Source: Cerina litoralis
Lineage (GTDB): Bacteria; Bacteroidota; Bacteroidia; Flavobacteriales; Flavobacteriaceae
DNA: 64,000 nt
Direction: 5' to 3'
Assembly (NCBI GenBank): GCA_022008415.1
Contig: JAIRBC010000004.1
Coordinates: forward strand, 124,001 to 188,000
Below the pieces are notes generated by a model. It worked only from the letters and a program-made list of their open reading frames with translations, did no database searches and had not been told where the DNA came from. A program made the translations under genes and the position numbers. Positions 35,294-43,610 of this stretch are shown in pieces (positions within the stretch are counted from its first letter, which is position 1; every line of letters begins with the position of its first letter).

Positions 35294-36046
35294 CTAATAT
35301 TGGATCTCGATTTCCTCATAATCCACAGGTACTATAATATCCTCCCTATCCCCAACACCGTTTCTTTTGTACAGGTCCTTGCTGATCGGATGCGCGTTTA
35401 TCATTTCGTCCGCCAGATCGTCATCCATGATGTTCTGTACGTCGTTTTGGTTTAAGGTGCCGTCTAACCACACATCGATATCCCCTCCTTTAATTATAAC
35501 AGGTCGCCTTAACTTTTGGTTGTGTATTTTGGCAAATAACGGAGTTGCGGGTTTAGTAAGTATTGTAAAAGTCACCATTTTGTCTTTGGTAACCGCGTAG
35601 ATTCCAGCGAGGTTAAACGGATTTTCGTCTTTTCTGTGAAAGTAAAAGGGCACCTTAAAATCCTTTCCGTTTTTCTTGGCGGTATGCGGTTCGTAGAAGC
35701 CGTCTACCGGAACGATACAGCGTCTCGTCATTGCACTACTTTTATAGTTGTTTGAATCGAAAAGCTTCTCGGACCTGGCATTAAGTCCCGAACCAAATCG
35801 AATGGTCTCTTGATAATATTCCTTCGCGTTGGCCCCGAGTTTATACGGTGGGATCAATCCCCACATAACGGGGATTAAATTTTTTGGTTTTTCTTGTGGA
35901 ATAATCCACATATTGGGGTGGGCGAAGCCGTTGGCATAGTTGTATACCAGTTCCACCTCTTTTCCCAAATTACCCAAAATCCGTTCTACGTTGTAGTATA
36001 ATTCTAGTTGTTCCGCTTTCTTGACTATCCTAGTTCCGTAGCACAT
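35294..36046 (-). CDS. SOS response-associated peptidase (SRAP/YedK/HMCES family)
   Basis: 250 residues, cytoplasmic. SRAP proteins form a thiazolidine crosslink with abasic sites in single-stranded DNA through the residue exposed at position 2. Cys2 is present (MCYGTR). The supporting motifs are LNARSEK (Asn/Glu pocket), CIVPVDGFYEPH near 115 and IHNQKLRRPVII near 182. The usual FYEW and HxRMP versions are changed here (FYEPH, HNQKLRRP), but the Cys, the Glu of FYE and the His are kept. An AlkA-like glycosylase gene lies 0.4 kb away on the other strand; that enzyme produces abasic sites. Confidence 0.92.
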   Translation of the reverse strand: MCYGTRIVKKAEQLELYYNVERILGNLGKEVELVYNYANGFAHPNMWIIPQEKPKNLIPVMWGLIPPYKLGANAKEYYQETIRFGSGLNARSEKLFDSNNYKSSAMTRRCIVPVDGFYEPHTAKKNGKDFKVPFYFHRKDENPFNLAGIYAVTKDKMVTFTILTKPATPLFAKIHNQKLRRPVIIKGGDIDVWLDGTLNQNDVQNIMDDDLADEMINAHPISKDLYKRNGVGDREDIIVPVDYEEIEIQY

Positions 36047-36114
36047 TCCCGTTCATTTAGATTCTAAAATAGTCATTAAACTGTTAAAGTGGAAAATGGG
36101 ACTGGTAAAATTCC

Positions 36115-36122
36115 TATATTTG
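36115..36122 (+). promoter_or_regulatory. -7 element upstream of the small ORF at 36157
   Basis: TATATTTG, an exact TAnnTTTG match, 35 bp before the TTG start. No -33 TTG at the expected distance. Confidence 0.4.
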
Positions 36123-36156
36123 GAATATATCCAATTTAACTAGGAAATAATCCAAT

Positions 36157-36417
36157 TTGAAGAATATAGTCTACAGAAATTACGATCGGTATGCCATAAA
36201 GCATTTGCTGGTAGATATTGGGGAGCATAGGATAAATTTGGAATGTCGGAACAAGCATCTTAATTTCCCCAAAAGGCTCGGTCTATTCTTTATTGAATCT
36301 AATGATTATTGTACTACCCTAAAATATAATTATCCGCTAAGGGGTAATTGCGGAGTTATGGTAATCGACGGGTACGACCTTCCAGAAAGTGGATGGGTAA
36401 GGGTTGTGCTCAAATGA
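36157..36417 (+). CDS. Small protein of unknown function (86 aa, TTG start)
   Basis: Not recognised. The frame begins with TTG at 36157 (no ATG before it) and encodes a basic N-terminal half (KNIVYRNYDRYAIKHLLVDI ... ECRNKHLNFPKR) and a C-terminal half with GNCGVMVIDGYDLPESGWVRVVL; three Cys residues, no signal peptide or membrane segment. Support for it being real: codon-like composition similar to neighbours, a -7 element 35 bp upstream, and its position 66 bp before the AlkA-like gene on the same strand. Against: short, rare start codon and no recognisable family. It might share the transcript of the glycosylase. Confidence 0.45.
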   Translation: MKNIVYRNYDRYAIKHLLVDIGEHRINLECRNKHLNFPKRLGLFFIESNDYCTTLKYNYPLRGNCGVMVIDGYDLPESGWVRVVLK

Positions 36418-36483
36418 CAATGAACAATATTACAGCCTTTAAAATGCGGTGGCAAAGCATATTATTTTTAATTTGAACCCAGA

Positions 36484-37098
36484 ATGACACCATCGAAAGA
36501 AATTTTAAAGCACTTATCCCAAGATCCAATTATTGAAATGCTGATCAAAAAATGTACTTTGCGGGATCGTTCGGTGCAGCCATCGGTGTATGAAGCCCTC
36601 CTGCGTTCTATAAGTTTTCAACAGCTTTCCGGAGCCTCGGCAACCGCAATCCACAATCGTTTTTTAGATTTGTTCCCCAACCAGTATCCGGAACCTTCCA
36701 AGTTGTCCACCCTTCCGTTGGAAACCTTGCGGGAAGTGGGTCTCTCACGTCAAAAAGCGGCTTATCTTCAAAATACAGCAAATTTTTTCCTTGAAAACGG
36801 GCTGTTGGACACTTCTTGGGAAGGTCGATCGGACGAAAGTGTGATCGAACAACTTACACAAATAAAGGGTGTTGGTCGGTGGACGGTAGAGATGATTTTA
36901 ATGTTTACCCTGCAACGACCGGATGTCCTTCCTCTCGATGACCTGGTAGTTAAAGCAAGTATGATAGAATTGTACCATTTGGAAGATTGGAAGGGAAAGG
37001 CGCTGCGTCAGAAACTATTGGATGTTGCGGAGCCTTGGCGACCCTACCGGACCACGGCGAGTTTATACATGTGGCAGTGGAAGGGAACCAAAATTTAG
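36484..37098 (+). CDS. DNA-3-methyladenine glycosylase II-like (AlkA family, HhH-GPD)
   Basis: 204 residues, smaller than E. coli AlkA (282), which has an extra N-terminal domain. The helix-hairpin-helix is LTQIKGVGRWTVEMIL near 124-139, and the catalytic Asp is the second of LPLDDLVVK (Asp153). Substrate-pocket aromatic residues are present (FQQLSGASA near 45). The enzyme excises alkylated bases, producing abasic sites in DNA. The SRAP gene nearby acts on abasic sites, so the two may be functionally linked, although they are on opposite strands. Start ATG 36484. Confidence 0.9.
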   Translation: MTPSKEILKHLSQDPIIEMLIKKCTLRDRSVQPSVYEALLRSISFQQLSGASATAIHNRFLDLFPNQYPEPSKLSTLPLETLREVGLSRQKAAYLQNTANFFLENGLLDTSWEGRSDESVIEQLTQIKGVGRWTVEMILMFTLQRPDVLPLDDLVVKASMIELYHLEDWKGKALRQKLLDVAEPWRPYRTTASLYMWQWKGTKI

Positions 37099-37324
37099 AT
37101 TTTTGATCTAATGGATCGTAAATATACCCATTTCGGCCACTATCATCGCGAGCGTTCGAGCGCCCAAGACCCATCTTGGCAGTGTTCTATTGGAATCTTG
37201 CCCTTTATCAATTCCTTGGGATAAAATGTGGTTAAACATCTAATAATTTGAGCTTTTCGTCGTTATTAAAATAATTATATTATAAATTCACGCCATTAAA
37301 TTTAAATCTAACCGATAATTTCCT

Positions 37325-38629
37325 ATGCAGCGATTCAAAATTTTGGTAGGATCCACGCTTCTAATTCTTACGGTTTTTCTTCTAACATTAAGTGCGTCCA
37401 AACCAAATACTACTTCTCCGTCCAATACTAAAATTACAACCTCCAGGTCGCAGACGGCGTCGGTAGACCTTATAAAGTTGCAACAATATAGATCGCGTCA
37501 ACAGGAATTAAGGGCTGCTCTAAAAGAATATTTTAAAAATACGATACTATCTGGCAATCTTGTGGGTGCAGGGGTGAGCATCGTTAAAGGCGACTCCATT
37601 GTTATTTCCGAGGGGTTTGGCAAAAGAAATACCAATCTTAACGGTAAAGTGGATGGAGAAACAGTATTTAGACTCGGATCGCTTTCCAAAGGATTTGCTG
37701 GGGTATTGGCCGCCGAGGTAGAGAATGAAGGCGAATTGGATTGGTCGTCCAAGGTAGTAGATTATATACCGGAATTTCAATTAGGGAATAAGGAAAACAC
37801 CTCCAAAATTACCCTTGCCGATATTTTATCGCAAACTTCTGGTACTCCTTATCACAGTTATACCAATCTCATTGAAGCGGGATTGTCATTAACGGACATT
37901 GCGGAACGCTTTAAGGACGTTACTCCGATCAGTGAACCTGGATCCATGTATAGTTATCAGAATGCCATGTTTGCTCTCAGTGGTGAAATGATGCGCAGGG
38001 CTACTGGTAAGAATATCAAAACACTACTAAAGAACAGACTTTTAAATCCATTGGGAATGTGTTCTACCTCTATGGATTATGAGACCTTGTTACATACAAG
38101 TAATATAGCCATGCCGCATGTAAAATGGCGAAGTGGGTGGAAAGAACGACCCCTTAAGGATGATTATTTCAACGCAGTTGCTGCCGGTGGGGTTAGTTCT
38201 AGTGCACATGATATGGCCAAATGGATGCGATTTTTGTTGGGGCATGATCCAGAAGTCATGAACAAATCTGCCTTGCAGGATGTTTTTAACCCATTCGTCG
38301 AAGTTGGGGGGCATAGCAAATATTATCAGCGATGGCCGGGTCATATAAAGTCTTATTATGGCTTTGGGTGGAGGATCCATAAATTTATGGAGGACGATGC
38401 TATAAATAAAAAAACTATTTGGCACCACGGAGGTAGCGTCAACGATTACAGAAATGAAATTGCAATCTTTCCCGAATCCGATCTGGGAATATGTGTGTTG
38501 ATGAACTGCCATTCCAAAATAGCAAGTACGGTAATTCCCGATCTTTATAAGATCGTAAAAGAAATTTATGGCCAGTCCGCTCCACAAATCGTCCTAAACA
38601 GCGGCGCAAAAATGGACATTTCCCTTTAA
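37325..38629 (+). CDS. Class C beta-lactamase-fold serine hydrolase
   Basis: 434 residues. An N-terminal hydrophobic segment (FKILVGSTLLILTVFLLTLS) acts as a signal or membrane anchor. The serine hydrolase triad motifs are SLSK at 119-122 (nucleophile Ser119, Lys122), YQN at 211-213 (Tyr), and a C-terminal HHGG in the position of the KTG box. The family includes class C beta-lactamases, DD-peptidases and esterases; HHGG in place of KTG is common in the esterase/peptidase branch, so antibiotic hydrolysis is not implied. It is a single gene, convergent with the YdeI-like gene 6 bp downstream. Confidence 0.88.
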   Translation: MQRFKILVGSTLLILTVFLLTLSASKPNTTSPSNTKITTSRSQTASVDLIKLQQYRSRQQELRAALKEYFKNTILSGNLVGAGVSIVKGDSIVISEGFGKRNTNLNGKVDGETVFRLGSLSKGFAGVLAAEVENEGELDWSSKVVDYIPEFQLGNKENTSKITLADILSQTSGTPYHSYTNLIEAGLSLTDIAERFKDVTPISEPGSMYSYQNAMFALSGEMMRRATGKNIKTLLKNRLLNPLGMCSTSMDYETLLHTSNIAMPHVKWRSGWKERPLKDDYFNAVAAGGVSSSAHDMAKWMRFLLGHDPEVMNKSALQDVFNPFVEVGGHSKYYQRWPGHIKSYYGFGWRIHKFMEDDAINKKTIWHHGGSVNDYRNEIAIFPESDLGICVLMNCHSKIASTVIPDLYKIVKEIYGQSAPQIVLNSGAKMDISL

Positions 38630-38635
38630 ACCGCT

Positions 38636-39214
38636 TCAATCATTTAAACCCTTGCCTTCTAAAATTTTTGGGAGATATTTTTTTATTCTCGACTCACGGG
38701 TTTTTGATTGTTTGGCTTGTGAAAAATACAGCAAATAACCTCTCTTTCTTCCAGGGGTCAATGCATTAAAGGCCAATTCCAAACCAGCTATATTATCCAA
38801 TGCATTTAGAAATTCTTCGGGAACCTTAAATGCTTCGGTCTTTTTGAAATTTACTTTTAATCCTGCTTTTTCTACTTCGATAGCCTCGAAAACATAGGTT
38901 TTAATAACGGGTTCCAATTCTTTAATTTCCCGAATTTCGGTAAAGCGAATCTGGCGCGCAGATTGTACATTCTCCGTCTGTTGAACAAGAATACCATGGG
39001 TGTCATTCAACAAGACCCCTTTATGGAAAAGTAGGGCGCAGTATTCTTTAAATCCGTGGATTAAAACAATGTTGCTTTTCTGAAAGGTGTAGCAAGGAAC
39101 GCCCCATTTCAATTCTTCGGTCAGACCACAACCGAGAACAATCCTTCTCAATGTTTTATATTCCTTCTGCCATTTTGTCTCCTGATCGAAGAACCAATCT
39201 ACCTTTGGATTCAT
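38636..39214 (-). CDS. YdeI/OmdA-associated family protein (DUF1801 fused to OmdA-like tail)
   Basis: 192 residues. The N-terminal half (LRRIVLGCGLTEELKWGVPCYT, then FKEYCALLFHKG) matches DUF1801/YdhG-like domains. The C-terminal half carries the OmdA-type helical segment VPEEFLNALDNIAGLELAFNALTPGRKRGYLLYFSQAKQ. This composite is known as YdeI-like; its biochemical function is not established. No signal peptide, so cytoplasmic. The stop of the serine hydrolase converges 6 bp away. Confidence 0.82.
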   Translation of the reverse strand: MNPKVDWFFDQETKWQKEYKTLRRIVLGCGLTEELKWGVPCYTFQKSNIVLIHGFKEYCALLFHKGVLLNDTHGILVQQTENVQSARQIRFTEIREIKELEPVIKTYVFEAIEVEKAGLKVNFKKTEAFKVPEEFLNALDNIAGLELAFNALTPGRKRGYLLYFSQAKQSKTRESRIKKYLPKILEGKGLND

Positions 39215-39546
39215 AATCTAAATGGTTATCGTTGACCAGCTAATTTGGTCTATTTACGGTCTAAGACACGGTTTCAAGTGGTCGCGTATTTTAGCGTGTG
39301 AACACAAATAAGTACGTGCGCTCCCGAATGAGGATGCCAGTCTGTAACAGATGATTCTTGCCCTTCGACCCCCCAATTGGGATCCCAAGATAATAAATAA
39401 AAATTTTGTGATGGGTTTGGTTTAGTTATACAATCCCATTATATACGTGAGAATTGAGAGTATACCATACCCAAAGGATATTGGAACTATTTTTGGAAAT
39501 CAATTATTTCCCCACTTAAAAAAAGAGGATGGAAGTGGGCTTTTGT
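39215..39546. other. Spacer between the YdeI-like gene and the glycosyltransferase, no gene
   Basis: 332 bp, AT-rich. CCCACTT at 39511 can pair with AAGTGGG at 39533, followed by CTTTTG in the plus direction, but no plus-strand gene reads toward it. No open frame worth calling. Confidence 0.45.
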
Positions 39547-41031
39547 TTACGCCTTTGCGGTAAGCGATTTAAAGAACACGTAACCAAAGCCTAAAAACAG
39601 CATAAAATGGAACGGAAACAGGCCAAAATCGTTCAGGGGTACAGCGCTGTACATCCCAAACAGAAAGTATACCATCAATAGAGCCTCCAAAATCATATTG
39701 GGCGACAATTTCTTGGCCAGGTATTTATTGCCTTTCCAAGTGTCGGTAAGGTTGTTGATGTTAAATTTGGGCGTCCTTACAAATTCACTTCTTTTACCCA
39801 TATGGCCTTCCAATACCGCCATGGAATTATGAAGGGAAAAACCAAGGGCAACCGAGAAAAAGGTAAAGAAGATCTTTATATAATCTACAAAATTATCAAA
39901 ACTGCTGCCTTGGATACTTTTATAGGTAAACCAGTAACAAACGAAAAGGATTACCGTACTTAGGATAAAGAAAGAGGTCAACTCGAACAACCAGCCCAAT
40001 TGGGGAAACAGATTTTTAATGTATAGCATGGGAATGCTCAAAAAGGCGACGATAAAGACACATAGGAACATAGAACTGTTGAGCAGGTGCATTACGCCAT
40101 GAAATTTGGTCTTAAAAGAGATGTTCTTGGCACTGACCACGCTCCAGACCGATTTTTTAAAGTTCTCCGCACCGCCTTTGTTCCATCGAAACTGCTGGGA
40201 ACGGGCAGCACTGATAACCACAGGGAGTTCTGCCGGGGTCTCCACGTCTTCCAAATATTTGAATTTCCAGTTTTTTAGTTGGGCGCGGTAACTCAGGTCC
40301 AAATCTTCTGTGAGCGTATCACCTTCCCAGTTACCGGCGTCTAGGATGCATTCCTTGCGCCAAATGCCGGCCGTACCATTAAAATTGATAAAGTGGCCCT
40401 TGGCATTTCTACCTACTTGCTCCAGGGTAAAATGGGCATCGAGGGCAAAAGCCTGTATACGGGTAAGGACCGAATAATCCCTGTTGATATGTCCCCAGCG
40501 GGTCTGTACAACCCCGATCTCCGAATCCTTAAAATAGATTACGGTCTTTTTAAGCCAATCCTTTGCGGGCATAAAATCGGCATCAAAAATGGCGATAAAG
40601 TCCCCTTTTGCCAATTTCAGGCCTTCCTTTAACGCTCCAGCCTTATACCCTTCCCGATTTTTCCTTCGTATATGGACAATATCCAATCCGGTTTCCTGCA
40701 AGGCTTCAATGTGCTTTGCCGTATCGATTACCGAGTCATCCGTAGAATCGTCGAGCACCTGTATTTCCAACTTACTTTTGGGATATTCTAATTTGGCAAT
40801 ATTTTCCAAGAGTCGCTCCACTACGTACTCCTCGTTGTAGATAGGGAGTTGAATGGTTACAAATGGGATTTCACGCGGATCCAAAAGATTGAATTTTGGG
40901 GCTATCTGAATCCTCTTTTTGTAACTTAAGTAATTGATCAGGAGGTTCAATTGTGCCAAGCTGTAGAAGAAAATCAGCAAAAGGGCCACGGTGTAAATGA
41001 CGATGATTACGTAAGTAATTGTTATTCCCAT
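39547..41031 (-). CDS. Cellulose-synthase-like family 2 glycosyltransferase (processive, membrane)
   Basis: 494 residues. N-terminal membrane helix, then a cytosolic GT-A domain with DDS near 95-97 and DAD near 150-152 (nucleotide-sugar and Mg binding), TEDLDLSYRAQ (acid/base region) and QQFRWNKG, the Q-x-x-R-W motif of processive beta-glycan synthases. Three to five membrane helices follow. Such Bacteroidota proteins may make a beta-linked polymer or transfer to a lipid; without a BcsB-like partner, cellulose is not indicated. It follows the DPM-like transferase by one base (stop and start nearly touch), so the pair is one operon. Confidence 0.88.
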   Translation of the reverse strand: MGITITYVIIVIYTVALLLIFFYSLAQLNLLINYLSYKKRIQIAPKFNLLDPREIPFVTIQLPIYNEEYVVERLLENIAKLEYPKSKLEIQVLDDSTDDSVIDTAKHIEALQETGLDIVHIRRKNREGYKAGALKEGLKLAKGDFIAIFDADFMPAKDWLKKTVIYFKDSEIGVVQTRWGHINRDYSVLTRIQAFALDAHFTLEQVGRNAKGHFINFNGTAGIWRKECILDAGNWEGDTLTEDLDLSYRAQLKNWKFKYLEDVETPAELPVVISAARSQQFRWNKGGAENFKKSVWSVVSAKNISFKTKFHGVMHLLNSSMFLCVFIVAFLSIPMLYIKNLFPQLGWLFELTSFFILSTVILFVCYWFTYKSIQGSSFDNFVDYIKIFFTFFSVALGFSLHNSMAVLEGHMGKRSEFVRTPKFNINNLTDTWKGNKYLAKKLSPNMILEALLMVYFLFGMYSAVPLNDFGLFPFHFMLFLGFGYVFFKSLTAKA

Positions 41032-41032
41032 T

Positions 41033-41722
41033 TTATTTTAAACTGTATTTAAAAATCCAACCTAAGATTTTTGCGCCTGCAAAGATACTACCTTTTATCG
41101 TACCTGATACTTTTGAGGTGCCAATTCTTTTTTTGTAACGCACAGGCACTTCCGAATATGTAAAATCGTATTTCAAGGCCTTCAACTGCATTTCCACCGT
41201 CCAGCCATACGTTTTATCTTCCATCTTCAGGGCCAGCAACTTGTTGTACTTAATGGCCCTAAACGGACCAAGATCGGTAAATTTGGCATTGAAAAACAGT
41301 TTCATCAAAAAGGTGGCCAACCAATTCCCGAAAATCTGTTGTGGGGTCATAGAACCGTCTTCCCGCAGTTCTTTTACCCTTGCCCCGATGACCAAATCGA
41401 TACCGTTTTTTATGATGGGATCGACCACTTTGGTGAGTTCTTCCGGATAGTCGGAATAGTCTCCGTCCATAAATACGATAATATCGGGTAGTTTGGACTT
41501 TTTAGAGATGTAATCCATACCACAGAGACAAGCACAACCGTAACCGCCACTCTCCTCGAACAGCACCGTAGCTCCTTCGCGCCGGGCGTTGATGGTGGTT
41601 CTGTCGGTCGAATTATTGTCCACAACGATTATTTCCGAAACCATATCCGGGATTTCTCGAATGACACGAAAAATAGAATCGGCTTCGTTATAGGCCGGTA
41701 TAATTACGTTGATATCTGTCAT
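41033..41722 (-). CDS. Dolichyl-phosphate mannosyltransferase-like GT2
   Basis: 229 residues, no transmembrane tail. GT2 motifs: INVIIPAYNEAD at the start, DNNSTD near 34, DGDYSDYPEE (DxD-like), then LGPFRAIKYNKLLAL and VPVRYKKRIGTSKV, the DPM1-like C-terminal region. Family members transfer a sugar from a nucleotide donor to polyprenyl phosphate. It lies next to the cellulose-synthase-like transferase, which could use or extend the lipid-linked product. Start ATG 41722. Upstream, after 147 bp that contain a copy of the TTATTGGGTTAAT repeat, is the polyferredoxin gene. Confidence 0.88.
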   Translation of the reverse strand: MTDINVIIPAYNEADSIFRVIREIPDMVSEIIVVDNNSTDRTTINARREGATVLFEESGGYGCACLCGMDYISKKSKLPDIIVFMDGDYSDYPEELTKVVDPIIKNGIDLVIGARVKELREDGSMTPQQIFGNWLATFLMKLFFNAKFTDLGPFRAIKYNKLLALKMEDKTYGWTVEMQLKALKYDFTYSEVPVRYKKRIGTSKVSGTIKGSIFAGAKILGWIFKYSLK

Positions 41723-41779
41723 TAATTTGTTCGGGGTTCGTTTTTTGGAGTTTGTGGGATTGAATATTAAGTTACTATG

Positions 41780-41806
41780 TTATTGGGTTAATTGTTAAAA
41801 ATTAAT
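41780..41806. repeat. Dispersed intergenic repeat, copy B (TTATTGGGTTAAT family)
   Basis: Same 27-nt sequence as 316-342 apart from two C to T changes. Internally TTAATTG (41788), TTAAAAA (41795) and TTAATGA (41802) follow each other with a 7-nt period. Confidence 0.6.
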
Positions 41807-41868
41807 GATAGGTTTATCAACTATTTTAAACTTTTTTTTACCTATTGCACACCGCCGAATACCTCTGA

Positions 41869-43470
41869 TCACTTTCTTTTAGCCAGCTCCATCAGGTCCA
41901 CATCATTTCCCAACAATACCTCGGTTGGATTGATACGACCTTCCAGAGGGCCGTTCTCCAATTTTAGGACTCCCCGTGGACAAACGGCGGCGCAGATTCC
42001 GCATCCCACACAGCTAGATCTTACGATGTTTTCTCCCTTTTGTGCATAGGCCCGTACATCTATGCCCATCTCACAATAAGTAGAGCAGTTGCCACAGGAG
42101 ATGCACTGCCCTCCATTGGTGGTAATTCTAAACCGGGAAAATAATCGTTGCTGAAATCCTAAAATGGCTGCCATTGGACATCCAAATCGACACCACACCC
42201 TATTGCCAAAAATGGGGTAAAACCCCACTCCGATCACCCCGCTAAAGATAGCTCCGATCAGGAAGGCGTACGAGCTCCTTAGCGTTTCTGCCCTGAATAA
42301 AAATACGTGTCCGTTGCGGCTGAGGTAGTGGAGCCCGATCAGGACCATAATAATTACAAAATACCCGATAGCCCCATATTTTGCATCTTTTTGCAGCTCT
42401 TTCCGTTTATAGATCATAACCCATGCAAAGACCAAGGTCAAAATGGTTGCTACCCCGATCAAGAAGGTATTCTTGGTCAACCAATATTTACTGGTATCGT
42501 TCCCCAAATAGGAGTAGATTACTGCCGTGGTCATCAAGGTCACAAAAACGACCACGCTGTGTACCACCCACCGTTCCACCCTCCAGGCAAAGACCGACTT
42601 ATCGCTCAAATGCCGAAAAGGATCGCCGGCTGTTTCCGCAAGTCCACCGCAGCCACAGACCCAGGAACAATACCAACGTTTGCCGTATTTATAGGTAAGG
42701 ATAGGGGTGATGACAAAAATGGAAAGCACCCCAAAAATGAGAAATGCTAGCCCGATATCACCGGAAGATATAAAACTGTCCACCCTATAACGCTCAAAAT
42801 TGTAGTAATTAAGGGGCCAGATATTTTTCAGGTCGTAATAGGGAAGGGAAAAGTTTTCACTGTTTAAGCGCAACATGAGCTCTGGGATGATAAAGGCAAA
42901 GGAAGTCTGAAAAAACATCACACTGATCGTCCGGAGGATCTCGTACCGGTTGTGCCGATATTTCCAGATAAACTTAATGCCAAATCCCAAGATGGCCAAG
43001 GTGTACAGAGTTCCATAAACAAACCATTGGCTGGCAGGAACACCGCCCAATAATTTACTAAGTGGATCAAACAGGGCGATTACTCCAGAATTTTCCCCCT
43101 CTTTGGCCAGGCCTAAATATTGTGGGTAAAAATAGAGTACAACGTAAAAAATTGTCAACCCGATACCCAGTAACCATGCCCAAAGTCCCCTCCCGGAGAT
43201 CGACTTAAACCACACCCCATCATTTTTGATTCCTTTGGTTTTATCGCCGTACACGGCAAATGAAAACCAAAAGATACCGACCAGAATGGCCAAAAGTGAA
43301 ATGGACAGCCACAACGATTTATTCGGAAAACTGACGTTAAACAGGGATATTGCCAAAATTGCAAGTCCGACCATACCCAAAACCAAGGCCAATTTTTGTC
43401 CAGTGTTCAAGGCTTTCGGCGGTTCTCCCGCAAGGGACATGCTGTTGTTTTTTAGGTGTTCGGTGTTCAT
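41869..43470 (-). CDS. NapH/NosR-like membrane polyferredoxin
   Basis: 533 residues with about ten hydrophobic segments. Two pairs of CxxxC-type motifs sit in the membrane part: RWYCSWVCGCGGLAE and VWCRFGCPMAAILG, as in NapH/NosR. The C-terminus holds two 4Fe-4S motifs, CISCGNCSTYC and CVGCGICAAVCP. Such proteins move electrons between quinol and a partner. The gene directly upstream (140 bp, same strand) encodes an FAD oxidoreductase, a plausible electron donor or acceptor. The two glycosyltransferase genes downstream have no obvious electron demand, so the link is unclear. No nitrate or nitrous-oxide reductase gene is nearby. Confidence 0.85.
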   Translation of the reverse strand: MNTEHLKNNSMSLAGEPPKALNTGQKLALVLGMVGLAILAISLFNVSFPNKSLWLSISLLAILVGIFWFSFAVYGDKTKGIKNDGVWFKSISGRGLWAWLLGIGLTIFYVVLYFYPQYLGLAKEGENSGVIALFDPLSKLLGGVPASQWFVYGTLYTLAILGFGIKFIWKYRHNRYEILRTISVMFFQTSFAFIIPELMLRLNSENFSLPYYDLKNIWPLNYYNFERYRVDSFISSGDIGLAFLIFGVLSIFVITPILTYKYGKRWYCSWVCGCGGLAETAGDPFRHLSDKSVFAWRVERWVVHSVVVFVTLMTTAVIYSYLGNDTSKYWLTKNTFLIGVATILTLVFAWVMIYKRKELQKDAKYGAIGYFVIIMVLIGLHYLSRNGHVFLFRAETLRSSYAFLIGAIFSGVIGVGFYPIFGNRVWCRFGCPMAAILGFQQRLFSRFRITTNGGQCISCGNCSTYCEMGIDVRAYAQKGENIVRSSCVGCGICAAVCPRGVLKLENGPLEGRINPTEVLLGNDVDLMELAKRK

Positions 43471-43610
43471 TGACGTGTTGTTATGTTATTAAAATGGTTG
43501 CGGCAAATATTTATAGACATCCTATTAATTGGCCTATTGACCCCTCTGCTTTCGGTAGCCCGCCAAGATTAAATGTTGGGGTGCCAAAGGCCGAGGGTTA
43601 TCACCGAACA

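Noticed and set aside
37325-38629. Beta-lactamase resistance gene
   Set aside because: SxxK and YxN are present, but the KTG box is replaced by HHGG, which is typical of esterase/peptidase branches; no regulator of the AmpR type is nearby.
39511-39542. CCCACTT / AAGTGGG hairpin followed by CTTTTG
   Set aside because: Correct T-run only in the plus direction, where no gene reads into it; the 15-nt loop is large. Not called a terminator.
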